64,000 nt of DNA from SG8-4 sp964598225 (GTDB lineage Bacteria; Planctomycetota; Phycisphaerae; Sedimentisphaerales; Anaerobacaceae). The stretch covers positions 101,273-165,272 of the forward strand of contig CAZRBG010000005.1 of the NCBI GenBank assembly GCA_964598225.1, read 5' to 3'. This document shows, in pieces, positions 52,425 to 60,915 of the stretch (within the stretch, counting starts at the first letter, position 1; each line of letters starts with the position of its first letter). The position numbers and the translations under genes are program-made. The notes under the pieces were generated by a model. That model was not told where the DNA came from and ran no database searches. It worked only from the letters and a program-made list of their open reading frames with translations.

Positions 52425-53216
52425 ATGGCACGGATACTGTACGCAACAGTACTGATAACCCTATTGAACCTTTTGGCTGGATGCCCCGATCCTTACCGCC
52501 CCGATAGCCGCAGAGTGCCTGAAACCGGCAGAGAAGGCGGCTTCTATCCTCCGGCCGGGGCCAGCGAGATCGACCTTGCCGAAAAGGTGCAGATCAGCAG
52601 GCAAACATATCAGCAGGATCTCGAACACCTCGTAGGCTATTACAGCAGGTCGGGCAACAATCTGAAACTCGAATGGGCGCGGAAAGAGCTGAACGCATTG
52701 AGAACGATGCCCAAGTACAAGTACATCCTCGGCCCGACGCCCGGCCAGGAGTATCAGGCTACCACGTCAGTCCCTGAAGCTGATAACCTTTATTACGATG
52801 CACGGGAGCTGGAAAGAGAAGCACGTCCGATGGGAACGGGGAGAGTTCTGACTGATAAGGACAAACTGCGGCTGGCCCTCCAGAAATACGAACAGTTGAT
52901 AAAGAACCATCCTTCCAGTGATAAGATTGACGATGCGGCGTTCTATGCCGGCGTTATTCTTGAGGAACTTGGCGATTACGTGGTGGCGCTCGATTATTAC
53001 AAAAGTGCTTTCGAATGGGATGCTGAGACGCCTTATCCGGCCAGATTCAAGGCGGCGTATATTCTGGACAGGCACTTGCACCGGTACGACGAAGCGCTCG
53101 ACCTATATAATGAAGCCCTCCAGATCGAAGCCAGGTACGACAGGCACAGGCAGTGGAAGGATTTCGCCGAGCAGAGAGTCAGAGAACTCCAGAAGCTTGA
53201 AGAGGGCGAGAGTTGA
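52425..53216 (+). CDS. TPR-type outer-membrane-associated lipoprotein
   Basis: 263 residues from the ATG with AAAGGAGG upstream; a 16-codon upstream extension is ignored. Lipobox LLNLLAGC (Cys17). After a Pro-rich spacer the body has a charged helix (EKVQISRQTYQQDLEHLVGY) and two to three TPR-like repeats (~135-260: LALQKYEQLIKNHPSSDKIDDAAFYAG, VALDYYKSAFEWD, EALDLYNEALQIE). Resembles BamD/YbgF-type tetratricopeptide lipoproteins; BamD identity is not supported by length or motif. Followed by an intrinsic terminator. Confidence 0.8.
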   Translation: MARILYATVLITLLNLLAGCPDPYRPDSRRVPETGREGGFYPPAGASEIDLAEKVQISRQTYQQDLEHLVGYYSRSGNNLKLEWARKELNALRTMPKYKYILGPTPGQEYQATTSVPEADNLYYDARELEREARPMGTGRVLTDKDKLRLALQKYEQLIKNHPSSDKIDDAAFYAGVILEELGDYVVALDYYKSAFEWDAETPYPARFKAAYILDRHLHRYDEALDLYNEALQIEARYDRHRQWKDFAEQRVRELQKLEEGES

Positions 53217-53257
53217 TCTCGGCACTACTATCAGAAAAGGTTTTATAACAACGCAAT

Positions 53258-53291
53258 AACGGGCCTGCTGAATTTCAGGCCCGTTTTTTCA
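53258..53291 (+). terminator. Intrinsic terminator after the TPR lipoprotein gene
   Basis: AACGGGCCTG and CAGGCCCGTT form a 10-bp stem with an 8-base loop, followed by TTTTTTC. It ends 12 bases before the tilS ATG. Confidence 0.95.
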
Positions 53292-53301
53292 TGCTATAAA
53301 G

Positions 53302-54807
53302 ATGTTGTCGGAATTCGAGAAGAAGGTGTCTGATTACGTTAAGGCCAACGGGCTTTTTGGCTCAGCGCAGAGGCTGCTGCTTGCCGTCTCCGGCGGAGCG
53401 GATTCGACAGCCCTTCTTCATGTAATGTACGTGCTCAAGACGGCGCGGTCGTTGAATTGCGAGCTTCTTTGCGCACATCTCAATCATCAGTTGCGAGCAA
53501 GTGAGGCAGATCTGGATGAAGAATATGTCACTACCCGCGCGGCGAAACTAAATGTGCCTTTGATGATTGAGCGGCTGGATGTTCGCGAATATTCCCGCCG
53601 GGAGAAGCTGTCGATAGAAACCGCCGCAAGAAAATTGCGAATTTCAGCTCTGAGCCGGATCGCAAAAGACAACGACTGTCAAGCTGTCGTAACGGCACAT
53701 CAACAAAAAGACAACGCCGAGACCATCATCCAAAGGCTTGCTCGCGGCACCGGCTTCCGAGGTCTCGCAGGCATCTGGCCGGCGCGAATTTTCGACGATG
53801 GGACTAAATTTATCAGTCCTTTACTCTGTGTCGGGCGCGATGAGATTATTGCATACCTGAGGGAGAGAAATATCCAGTGGCGATTAGATCGGACAAATGC
53901 AGACTGCGCGTACAGACGCAACTACATTCGGCACAAATTACTTCCCGAACTCCAGCCCAACGCCGACCGCTCGGTAGTCGAGCAGTTGTCCGGATTGGCT
54001 GAGTCGGCCCGTCGATTCTATCTTTCGGTTTGCGCTCGTGCGGACGAATTGTGGCCGGACGTTGCAGAGCGCGCCGACAATGAAATTGCGTTGAATATTG
54101 GACTGTTTGTGTATGAATCGCCGCCGGTGAAGGTCGAACTCGTTCGACGATGTCTGGCTGAGATCGAATGCGGCGAGAGGAACCTGACGCGGAGTCATTA
54201 CGAAAACGTTCTGCAATTGGCCGAGCAAAATGTCGCGGCAAGAGAGTTGGAATTGCCGGGAGGATTTGTGGTTTGCAGGGAGTACGAGAATCTGGTCTTT
54301 GGTTCCGACCGAAAGATCTGTCGGAAGCAAGATGCACGGTCAGCAACGGTGGGGCAAGCCCCACCCTGCGACGGCAGGGCTTTAACGCTCAATGTGCCCG
54401 GACGTACGAGGTTTGACGAGTATGCCATAGAGGCAACGATTATTGATGCCGATGAGCTGAAATTGGAGCGGATCGTTGGAGGCAAAGACAACCGGATGGA
54501 GCGATTTTCTTTTGAGAAAATCGAAATGCCGTTGACGGTTCGTTTCAGGCGGCCCGGAGACAAATTCGTTCCGCTTGGCATGACGTTGCAAAAAAAAGTC
54601 GGCAAATTCCTGACCGATCAACGCGTTCCCCGTCGGCTGCGCGAGAAAGTATTCGTGATAGCTGACGCCCGGAAGATTATCTGGGTTTGTCCTGTTCGTA
54701 TAAGCGAACAGACCAAGATTACCCGTAAAACCGGGAAAATTCTTCAATTGCGGATCGCTGAAATCGGAGGGCGGCAGAAATCGGTTGATGCAATGCAGGC
54801 AGGCTAA
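53302..54807 (+). CDS. tilS: tRNA(Ile)-lysidine synthetase TilS with an in-frame palindrome insert
   Basis: Modifies C34 of the AUA-reading tRNA(Ile) to lysidine, an essential reaction. 501 residues. PP-loop SGGADS at residues 30-35; HLNHQLR, AHQQKDNAETI and RGTGFRGLAGI are N-terminal domain motifs; DRTNADCAYRRNYIRHKL is the tRNA-binding signature; the C-terminal domain has VRFRRPGDKFVPLGM and KKVGKFLTDQRVPR. Residues ~345-360 (ATVGQAPPCDGRA) are encoded by the GGTGGGGC palindrome and fall in the poorly conserved linker before the C-terminal domain. The start lies 12 bases after a strong terminator, with only ATAAAG as a weak ribosome site. Confidence 0.95.
   Translation: MLSEFEKKVSDYVKANGLFGSAQRLLLAVSGGADSTALLHVMYVLKTARSLNCELLCAHLNHQLRASEADLDEEYVTTRAAKLNVPLMIERLDVREYSRREKLSIETAARKLRISALSRIAKDNDCQAVVTAHQQKDNAETIIQRLARGTGFRGLAGIWPARIFDDGTKFISPLLCVGRDEIIAYLRERNIQWRLDRTNADCAYRRNYIRHKLLPELQPNADRSVVEQLSGLAESARRFYLSVCARADELWPDVAERADNEIALNIGLFVYESPPVKVELVRRCLAEIECGERNLTRSHYENVLQLAEQNVAARELELPGGFVVCREYENLVFGSDRKICRKQDARSATVGQAPPCDGRALTLNVPGRTRFDEYAIEATIIDADELKLERIVGGKDNRMERFSFEKIEMPLTVRFRRPGDKFVPLGMTLQKKVGKFLTDQRVPRRLREKVFVIADARKIIWVCPVRISEQTKITRKTGKILQLRIAEIGGRQKSVDAMQAG
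54345..54372. repeat. GGTGGGGC palindrome inside tilS
   Basis: GGTGGGGCAAGCCCCACCCT, identical over 20 bases to the reverse complement of the intergenic copy near 30,120. Keeps the tilS frame and adds residues T-V-G-Q-A-P-P-C. Confidence 0.85.
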
Positions 54808-54905
54808 TAGAATGCATATCATTGCAGCGTGTGCACCCCGTCAGGGGTCCCGAGGACAGCACACCGCACTGCCGGAAACAGAATCATCGATCAGGAGAAG
54901 AGAAC

Positions 54906-56300
54906 ATGAGCGAATCTGATTATACCCGTCGTGGTTTTCTAAAAGCACTCGGCGTCGGAATGGCATCGCTGGCAACACCCGGTTTAGCAATAGGCAATCA
55001 ACGTTCGGACAAGACCAGGCCGAATTTCGTGATAATCTTTGCGGATGACCAGGGCTACCAGGACGTGGGCTGTTTCGGATCGCCCAATATTGATACGCCC
55101 AGCCTGGACCGCATGGCCACCGAGGGGATGAAGTTCACGGACTTCTATTCGGCCGCCGCCGTCTGCTCGCCTTCGCGTGCGGCACTGATGACCGGTTGCT
55201 ACCCGCCGCGAGTCGGCGTTACCAAGGTGCTTTTCAGACGGGATAATATCGGCTTGAATCCCAAAGAAATTACAATTGCCGACATTTTGAAGGAACAGGG
55301 CTACGCGACCGCCTGCGTAGGCAAGTGGCATCTGGGCCATCACCCCGAATTCCTGCCGACCAGCAACGGCTTCGATTCGTACTTCGGTATTCCATATTCC
55401 AACGACATGGACGGCGTAAAGGGCAAGAACAGAAACCTCGACCGCGCCTGGCGGGAAAGAGACTACAGCCCCTGGAACGTGCCGCTTATGCGAGATGAAA
55501 AAATTATCGAGCGGCCGGCCGTACAGACAACTCTGACTGAGCGCTACACCGACGAAGCCGTCAAGTTCATTCACAAAAACAAAGACAAGCCGTTCTTCCT
55601 TTACTTGCCGCACACGATGCCGCACGTTCCGCTTTTCGTCTCGGATGAGTTTTACGTTAAGGACGTATTCAAGGCGTACAAGGCAACCATCGAGCAGATC
55701 GACCATTCCGTCGGTGAGATCTTTGCGACTCTAAAGCAAGCCGGAGTCGATGACAACACGCTCGTGATCTTCACCAGCGACAACGGCCCGTGGCTATCCA
55801 AAAAGCATCACGGCGGCTCGGCCCTGCCCCTGCGCGACGGCAAGTTCAGCACCTACGAAGGCGGTATGCGCGAGCCGTGTATTATGCGCTGGCCCGGCAA
55901 AATCCCCGCGGGCGAAGTGTGCGACGAAGTATGCGGCACGATTGACGTACTGCCCACCTTTGCGAAACTGGCCGGCGCCAGAGTTCCCGCCGATCGTGTA
56001 ATCGACGGCAAGAACATCTGGCCACTAATGGCGGACAGATCCGGAGCGAAATCGCCGCACGATGCGTATTTCTATTACAGAGGCAGAAACCTCGAAGCGG
56101 TCCGCAGCGGCAAATGGAAACTCCGCCGCAGAAAGAAAAACGTCGAACTCTACAATCTCGAAGCCGACATCAGCGAGAAGAACAATCTGGCGGAGAATCA
56201 TCCCGACATCGTCGAGCGGCTGACTGCTGCGATGAACGAATTCGACGCGAATTTGAAAGCAAACTCTCGCCCGCCGGGCAAGGTTGAGAAACAGTCATAG
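54906..56300 (+). CDS. Tat-exported sulfatase
   Basis: 464 residues; AGGAGAAGAG before ATG. Leader YTRRGFLKALGVGMASLA. Metal Asp47-Asp48 (FADDQG), formylglycine motif CSPSR with Cys87, CVGKWHLGH and FTSDNGPWL are all present, so an active sulfatase of the arylsulfatase-A-like group (YQDVGCFGSPNIDTPSLDRMA). Pair with the following sulfatase, 24 bases apart. Needs a formylglycine-generating enzyme, not in the window. Substrate unknown; probably a sulfated glycan. Confidence 0.95.
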   Translation: MSESDYTRRGFLKALGVGMASLATPGLAIGNQRSDKTRPNFVIIFADDQGYQDVGCFGSPNIDTPSLDRMATEGMKFTDFYSAAAVCSPSRAALMTGCYPPRVGVTKVLFRRDNIGLNPKEITIADILKEQGYATACVGKWHLGHHPEFLPTSNGFDSYFGIPYSNDMDGVKGKNRNLDRAWRERDYSPWNVPLMRDEKIIERPAVQTTLTERYTDEAVKFIHKNKDKPFFLYLPHTMPHVPLFVSDEFYVKDVFKAYKATIEQIDHSVGEIFATLKQAGVDDNTLVIFTSDNGPWLSKKHHGGSALPLRDGKFSTYEGGMREPCIMRWPGKIPAGEVCDEVCGTIDVLPTFAKLAGARVPADRVIDGKNIWPLMADRSGAKSPHDAYFYYRGRNLEAVRSGKWKLRRRKKNVELYNLEADISEKNNLAENHPDIVERLTAAMNEFDANLKANSRPPGKVEKQS

Positions 56301-56324
56301 TCAAGCACAGAAAGAGAAGACATT

Positions 56325-57827
56325 ATGAAAACAACACATAATTCACGCCGGGACTTTTTGAAAGCATTGGGTTTTGGTCTGGCGTACGCAGCCGTTCCGA
56401 ATATTGTTTCGGCGAGTGAGCAAGACAAGAGACCCAACATTCTGTTCTGTCTGGCCGACGACTGGTCCTGGCCGCACGCGAGCATTGCAGGCGATAAGGT
56501 CGTCAAGACGCCGACGTTCGACAGAGTCGCGAGAGATGGTGTGCTGTTCGAGAACGCGTTTGTTTCAGCACCTTCGTGCACGCCGTCGCGAGGGGCAATC
56601 CTGACCGGCCAATGGCACTGGAGACTGGAAGAAGGCGGCAACCTCTGGAGCACGCTTCCGGCGAAGTTCGACGTCTATCCCGACCTGCTCGAGGAAGCCG
56701 GCTATCATGTAGGCTATACCCGCAAGGGCTGGGGGCCGGGGCGAAACGAACCGGGCGGGCGAGATCGCAACCCCGCAGGGCCGCGATATAAGAATTTTCG
56801 TGAATTTCGCAAAGCCCAACCCAGCGGCAAACCATTCTGTTTCTGGTTCGGCAGCACGGACCCGCACCGGGGGTACAAGTGGCAATCCGGCATCAAGAGC
56901 GGCATGAAGCTCGAAGATGTTGAAGTGCCTGCCTGCTTCCCCGATAGCGAAGCCATCCGCACGGATATCTGCGATTACTACTGGGAGGTCCAGCGCTTCG
57001 ACAGGGAGGTGGGCGAGCTGCTGAAGATGCTCGAGGCCGATGGTGAGCTTGATAACACGCTGGTCGTGATCTCGGGCGATAACGGCATGCCGTTCCCGCG
57101 CTGCAAGAGCAATCTCTACGATCTGGGAACGAACGCTCCGCTGGCCGTTCGCTGGTCCGCTGCTGTCAAGGGCGGCAGAGTCGTAAAAGATTTCATAAGC
57201 CTCTCAGACTTGACGCCTACGTTCCTGGAAGCGGCCGGATTGAAGCCCACCGCACAGATGACGGCCAGGAGCTTTCTGGACATACTAACCTCCGGCAAAT
57301 CGGGCCGGGTGGACTCGGAACGCGACCATATTCTGACCGGCAAGGAGCGCCACGTACCCGCCCAGGAATCCAATATGGGCGGCTATCCGATGCGGGCAAT
57401 CCGGACGCATGAATTTCTATACATCCGCAACTTCAAACCCGATCGCTGGCCCTCCGGCTACCCGGCTAATTACGCCGAGCCGGTCGACATCGACGTCTCG
57501 AAGCCCCGGCCGACGAAATTCGGTTACGCCGACACCGACGGCTCGCCAACCAAATCCTACATGATTAAGCACCGCGACGACCCGAAGGTAAAGAAATTGT
57601 TCGATCTGGCTTTCGATAAGCGTCCCGCAGAGGAGCTTTACGACCTAAGCAAGGACCCCGGCCAAATAAACAACGTCGCCGGCAAGCCCGAATACGCCGA
57701 GGTAAAAGAGAAACTCGCCGCCGCCCTGATGGCCGAATTAAAGGCCACAAAAGACCCGCGTGCCCTGGGCAACGGCGATATCTTCGAGACATACCCCTAC
57801 TACGGCGGCGGAAGACCGGACAGGTAG
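56325..57827 (+). CDS. Tat-exported sulfatase, heparan N-sulfatase-like
   Basis: 500 residues. Leader HNSRRDFLKALGFG. Metal Asp45-Asp46 (LADDWSW), formylglycine motif CTPSR with Cys85, GQWHWRLEEGGNLW, GWGPGRNEPGGRDRNPAG and ISGDNGMPFPR fit the S1_8/N-sulfoglucosamine sulfohydrolase-like group rather than arylsulfatase A. That group acts on sulfated glycosaminoglycan-type sugars in other organisms; here it is inference. Second gene of the sulfatase pair. Confidence 0.93.
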   Translation: MKTTHNSRRDFLKALGFGLAYAAVPNIVSASEQDKRPNILFCLADDWSWPHASIAGDKVVKTPTFDRVARDGVLFENAFVSAPSCTPSRGAILTGQWHWRLEEGGNLWSTLPAKFDVYPDLLEEAGYHVGYTRKGWGPGRNEPGGRDRNPAGPRYKNFREFRKAQPSGKPFCFWFGSTDPHRGYKWQSGIKSGMKLEDVEVPACFPDSEAIRTDICDYYWEVQRFDREVGELLKMLEADGELDNTLVVISGDNGMPFPRCKSNLYDLGTNAPLAVRWSAAVKGGRVVKDFISLSDLTPTFLEAAGLKPTAQMTARSFLDILTSGKSGRVDSERDHILTGKERHVPAQESNMGGYPMRAIRTHEFLYIRNFKPDRWPSGYPANYAEPVDIDVSKPRPTKFGYADTDGSPTKSYMIKHRDDPKVKKLFDLAFDKRPAEELYDLSKDPGQINNVAGKPEYAEVKEKLAAALMAELKATKDPRALGNGDIFETYPYYGGGRPDR

Positions 57828-57851
57828 AAGCAGTTTCGACTAATGAGCTTG

Positions 57852-57917
57852 TCATTCCCGCGAAGGCGGGAATCCAGTATGCCGGCGTTCCTGGATTCCC
57901 GCCTTCGCGGGAATGAC
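57852..57917. repeat. Long perfect inverted repeat of the GTCATTCCCGCGAAGG type
   Basis: GTCATTCCCGCGAAGGCGGG and its exact complement flank a ~24-base centre (AATCCAGTATGCCGGCG... with its own CCAG/CTGG extension). A long near-perfect stem. A degenerate CTCGGGCCAGGCCCGGCCTCG... and a GTCCTGAGCGCAGCCG unit follow to 58,025. Fills the gap downstream of the sulfatase pair. Confidence 0.85.
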
Positions 57918-58257
57918 ATTGCCCTTGCGTCCCGAGGCCATCCCCCCGACGACGCTCGGGCCAGGCCCGGCCTCGAACAAGGGCAAGCCTGTCCTGAGCG
58001 CAGCCGAAGGGATGTCCTCGCCACATCAAATATCGGATATCGGAACGAGCGATTGTAGCTAATATAGCGCCAAGAGCCCGCGCTTTGCTCTAAAAGAAAC
58101 ACGACAATTCCCGAAAAATATCATTCCGAAGAAACAGAGACGCCTGAATTGATTCGAAGACTTCAAGTTATAGTATCGATGCCTAAGCTGAAACATGCTA
58201 TATTCTATTGGAATGTTCGAGGGATTTTCCGGATTGAAGGGGAATAAAGGGTAGAGA

Positions 58258-58833
58258 ATGCTTTGGCTGACACCGGATGAGCCGGGAAACTATGAATTGA
58301 TGGAAGCCGATCTCGAGACAAAAGTCGTCAGGGGTGCTCAAACAGGTGACGAAGACGCCTGGCGGAGCCTTTTTGAATGGCATTTTGACTCGGTTTACAA
58401 ATATTGTCTGAGTTTGTCTGCGGGGAGGCATGATATGGCCGACGAAATCGCACAACAGGTATTCACGACAGCCGCCCGCCGGATCGGCAGGTTCAAACAA
58501 CGGCAAGGGACGTTTCGGGCCTGGCTGCTCGGCATCGCACGAAATCGCTTCATGAAACTTCGGTCAAAGGAACTCAGACAAACAGGGCATAAAAAGCAAC
58601 TGCTAGAGAAGACTTCAGGAAGTGAAAAAGCAAATAGCGATCACCTTCTCGTGCACAAGGTGCTTGGCGAACTGTCGCTTCGTTATCGCATGGTTCTCGA
58701 AGAAAAGTATCTCCGGGGGCTGACTGTCAAACAAATAGCCGAGGCCAACAGTAGCACTCCCAAAGCGATAGAGTCGCTTTTGGCAAGGGCCCGGGACAGA
58801 TTCGAAGAGATTTACGTGCGGATGCAGGATTAA
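58258..58833 (+). CDS. ECF RNA polymerase sigma factor
   Basis: 191 residues; start at the ATG behind AAAGGG, with an in-frame Met at codon 15 (MEADLE) as the alternative. Sigma-2: DMADEIAQQVFTTAARRI, then GTFRAWLLGIARNRFMK. Sigma-4: LSLRYRMVLEEKYLRGLTVKQIAEANSSTPKAIESLLARARDRF. Twenty bases ahead of a single-span membrane gene, so it heads a three-gene operon. The downstream product is a candidate anti-sigma. Confidence 0.93.
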   Translation: MLWLTPDEPGNYELMEADLETKVVRGAQTGDEDAWRSLFEWHFDSVYKYCLSLSAGRHDMADEIAQQVFTTAARRIGRFKQRQGTFRAWLLGIARNRFMKLRSKELRQTGHKKQLLEKTSGSEKANSDHLLVHKVLGELSLRYRMVLEEKYLRGLTVKQIAEANSSTPKAIESLLARARDRFEEIYVRMQD

Positions 58834-58851
58834 AACACAGGAGTCCGGATT

Positions 58852-59361
58852 ATGAAGAATCAAGACATAGAAAATTTGATCGAGGATGCCCTGAGCGCTG
58901 GCTCTGTAAATGACGCATTCAAAGAACATTTGTTGCGCAGCTCGACTGCAACTCTCACACGGGGCAGAGTCCTGCACAGGCGATTGCGAATGTCAGGCTT
59001 TGCCGCAGTAATTCTGCTGGTTGCAGGAGCAGGATTCTTGTTTGGACGCCTGTCGGTTCACACCGAGACTCTCGACAAGCAGACGTTAGTGCATGATGTT
59101 GATGAACAGGTAGAAAGCGTTATGGTTTCGAGGGAACTGGTCGTCTGGCTGGATGCCGCAAGGTTCTTCACTCAGCTTGGGATGGAAGAACGTGCGGCTC
59201 TGTCCTACAAGCAGGCAAGTGAATTGATCCCTTACGATGCTCCGGCTTCTCAGCAGGCCGGTTTCGAATCACAGAGTGTATTGGGAGGCATTTCACCCGA
59301 TTGTGACCATGAAATATTTGGAAGGATTATCGCACAGAATTTTGGAGGTCGAACACCATGA
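58852..59361 (+). CDS. Single-span membrane protein, candidate anti-sigma factor
   Basis: 169 residues, GGAGT upstream of the ATG. Cytoplasmic N-terminal part (1-46) of helices, one membrane segment (about 49-65, FAAVILLVAGAGFLFG), then a helical periplasmic part. No zinc-binding (ZAS) motif H-x3-C-x2-C is present. Position directly after an ECF sigma gene and topology suggest an anti-sigma role, but no family motif supports it. Stop overlaps the next start (ATGA). Confidence 0.6.
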   Translation: MKNQDIENLIEDALSAGSVNDAFKEHLLRSSTATLTRGRVLHRRLRMSGFAAVILLVAGAGFLFGRLSVHTETLDKQTLVHDVDEQVESVMVSRELVVWLDAARFFTQLGMEERAALSYKQASELIPYDAPASQQAGFESQSVLGGISPDCDHEIFGRIIAQNFGGRTP

Positions 59362-60467
59362 GTATCAGACAGAATAGCAAGAGTTTGTTTGTTTTTTGTG
59401 CAATTCTCTTTGTCGCCGGATTAGCGAGTGCGTCCGCCGGCAAAGGACAGTCTACAATGCTAAGTCGCGTGAAGACGATAGATGATCCCGAATTGGGCGA
59501 GCTTGTTCGTGTGGCCCTGGAAAATCTGCCGGAAACAAAACGCCTGCAGCAAATGAGTCCTTACGGTAAAGACTACGAACAGGCAAAGGCGGCCGAGGCC
59601 ACAGCGCGACTTCGAACCGTTCGCCTTGTGACTGAAACTTACATGCACATAAAGCTGCTGGATTCACAAATCGAGCAGTCAGAAGCAAAGCTTGCCTCGT
59701 CGAATCTGCCCGAATCGCTCGCTCGCGAGCTTGTCCTGGCCAAGGCCGAGCTGGAATATCAGCGAGCAACGCAACTGGCAGAGCTGCGGGAGGTCATGAA
59801 CATCGTCCCCAGACACGCACTTGGGCGAAAGCCGGTGAAAGAACTTAACGGCTGGCTCACTTTGGATGTGGTCGGTGATTCAGTTCTCGTTTTCACCTGT
59901 GCAAAACCCTTTTATGAAGTGGAGTCCAGAAGGCATCATGTCTTTGTAAAGCTAATGTCTGAGCAAGAGGCGATGAAATACGCATTGGATTACATTCTGA
60001 ATCGCGATCACCATCCCGTGCGCGTCGACATCATGCGAAATAGAGGCGGAATAGAATTCTCCGAAGACCTGGAAAAAGAATTGATCCGCACGATAAGACG
60101 CACGCAAATCGAATTGGATGCCGAAGTACATCTGAGCGAGGACGTACAAAAATTGCACGTGGATTCGTTGGCTGCATTAAATGGGCGAATTGGGGAGAAC
60201 ATCAGCAAGAGGTATAGAGGCAACAGAATTGCAACCATAAAGTTAAATGATCCAATAAATCCCGAGGACCTTGACAAAAATGTCCGTAATAAACTTGTGG
60301 GGGAGCCGGGGCGCCTGCCCATAAAATTCAGAATTCAATACGACCAGCAGAGCAAAAATCTGGCGTCGCAAGCTGAAGAAACCGTCAGAGATATTGCCAA
60401 TAAGCACGGCGTGGAGAAACTCGTTGAGATCACGATGGAAGAGATCGACTCTGAAGAAACGAATTGA
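59358..60467 (+). CDS. Secreted protein of unknown function in an ECF sigma operon
   Basis: 369 residues; ATG overlaps the previous stop and GGAGG lies 11 bases upstream. Signal peptide 1-27 (AILFVAGLASASA). The mature protein begins with a long charged helix-rich region (~45-140, DPELGELVRVALENLPETKRL..., QIEQSEAKLASSNLPESLAREL), then an alpha/beta part (~160-360) with no recognised motif. Not a protease by visible motif. Expressed with the sigma factor, so perhaps a ligand sensor or effector of its stress response. Confidence 0.65.
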   Translation: MSIRQNSKSLFVFCAILFVAGLASASAGKGQSTMLSRVKTIDDPELGELVRVALENLPETKRLQQMSPYGKDYEQAKAAEATARLRTVRLVTETYMHIKLLDSQIEQSEAKLASSNLPESLARELVLAKAELEYQRATQLAELREVMNIVPRHALGRKPVKELNGWLTLDVVGDSVLVFTCAKPFYEVESRRHHVFVKLMSEQEAMKYALDYILNRDHHPVRVDIMRNRGGIEFSEDLEKELIRTIRRTQIELDAEVHLSEDVQKLHVDSLAALNGRIGENISKRYRGNRIATIKLNDPINPEDLDKNVRNKLVGEPGRLPIKFRIQYDQQSKNLASQAEETVRDIANKHGVEKLVEITMEEIDSEETN

Positions 60468-60581
60468 GCATTGAAAAATGCGGTAGTATTCCGAGCGTTG
60501 GGCCCAAATTCTATCATCGGCGAATCAATAGGAATGACTGGGAATTCGGGGGACATTTTGTCTTTTTTTTGCTTTCGCTGG

Positions 60582-60758
60582 TTAGGGGACTTCTTTACCG
60601 AGTTGCGCGTATGCCAGAACCATCTCGTTCAGAACGTCCCGGAGCATGGCCCGGCATTCCTCCAGGTCCTTGCCTTCGGTGACGACCTCGGGCCACTCGA
60701 CCAACTGCCCCAGATAGCCGGAGTCGATCTTGGTATATTTGGCGGCGTAGTTGATCAT
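60582..60758 (-). pseudogene. Truncated solitary HicB-like antitoxin
   Basis: 58 codons from the ATG with GGGAG upstream (21 upstream codons are ignored). Pattern INYAAKYTKIDSGYLGQLVEWPEVVTEGKDLEECRAMLRDVLNEMVLAYAQLGKEVP, given in parts, is the HicB RNase-H-like fold: SGYLGQLVEWPEVVTEG and LEECRAMLRDVL. Ordinary members continue beyond GKEVP by about 15-20 residues and are next to hicA. Here a stop follows at once and no hicA is present on either side. Likely a relic. Confidence 0.6.
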
Positions 60759-60915
60759 CGCAGTGCAAACTCCCAAAAACAGTCGTCGATTTTGACATAA
60801 GCATGGCCGTGTTACAGGCACCCGTCAAGTGTGTACTTGAGTAGACAGGTAAAATAGGCTTTAGCCCATGCCGAATATAACTTTATTGATCGGCGGTTGC
60901 CGGCCGCGCAGATTC

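Noticed and set aside
60335..60556. Possible hicA after the truncated HicB
   Set aside because: No HicA double-stranded RNA-binding-like motif (catalytic His, KGSH pattern) in any frame there.
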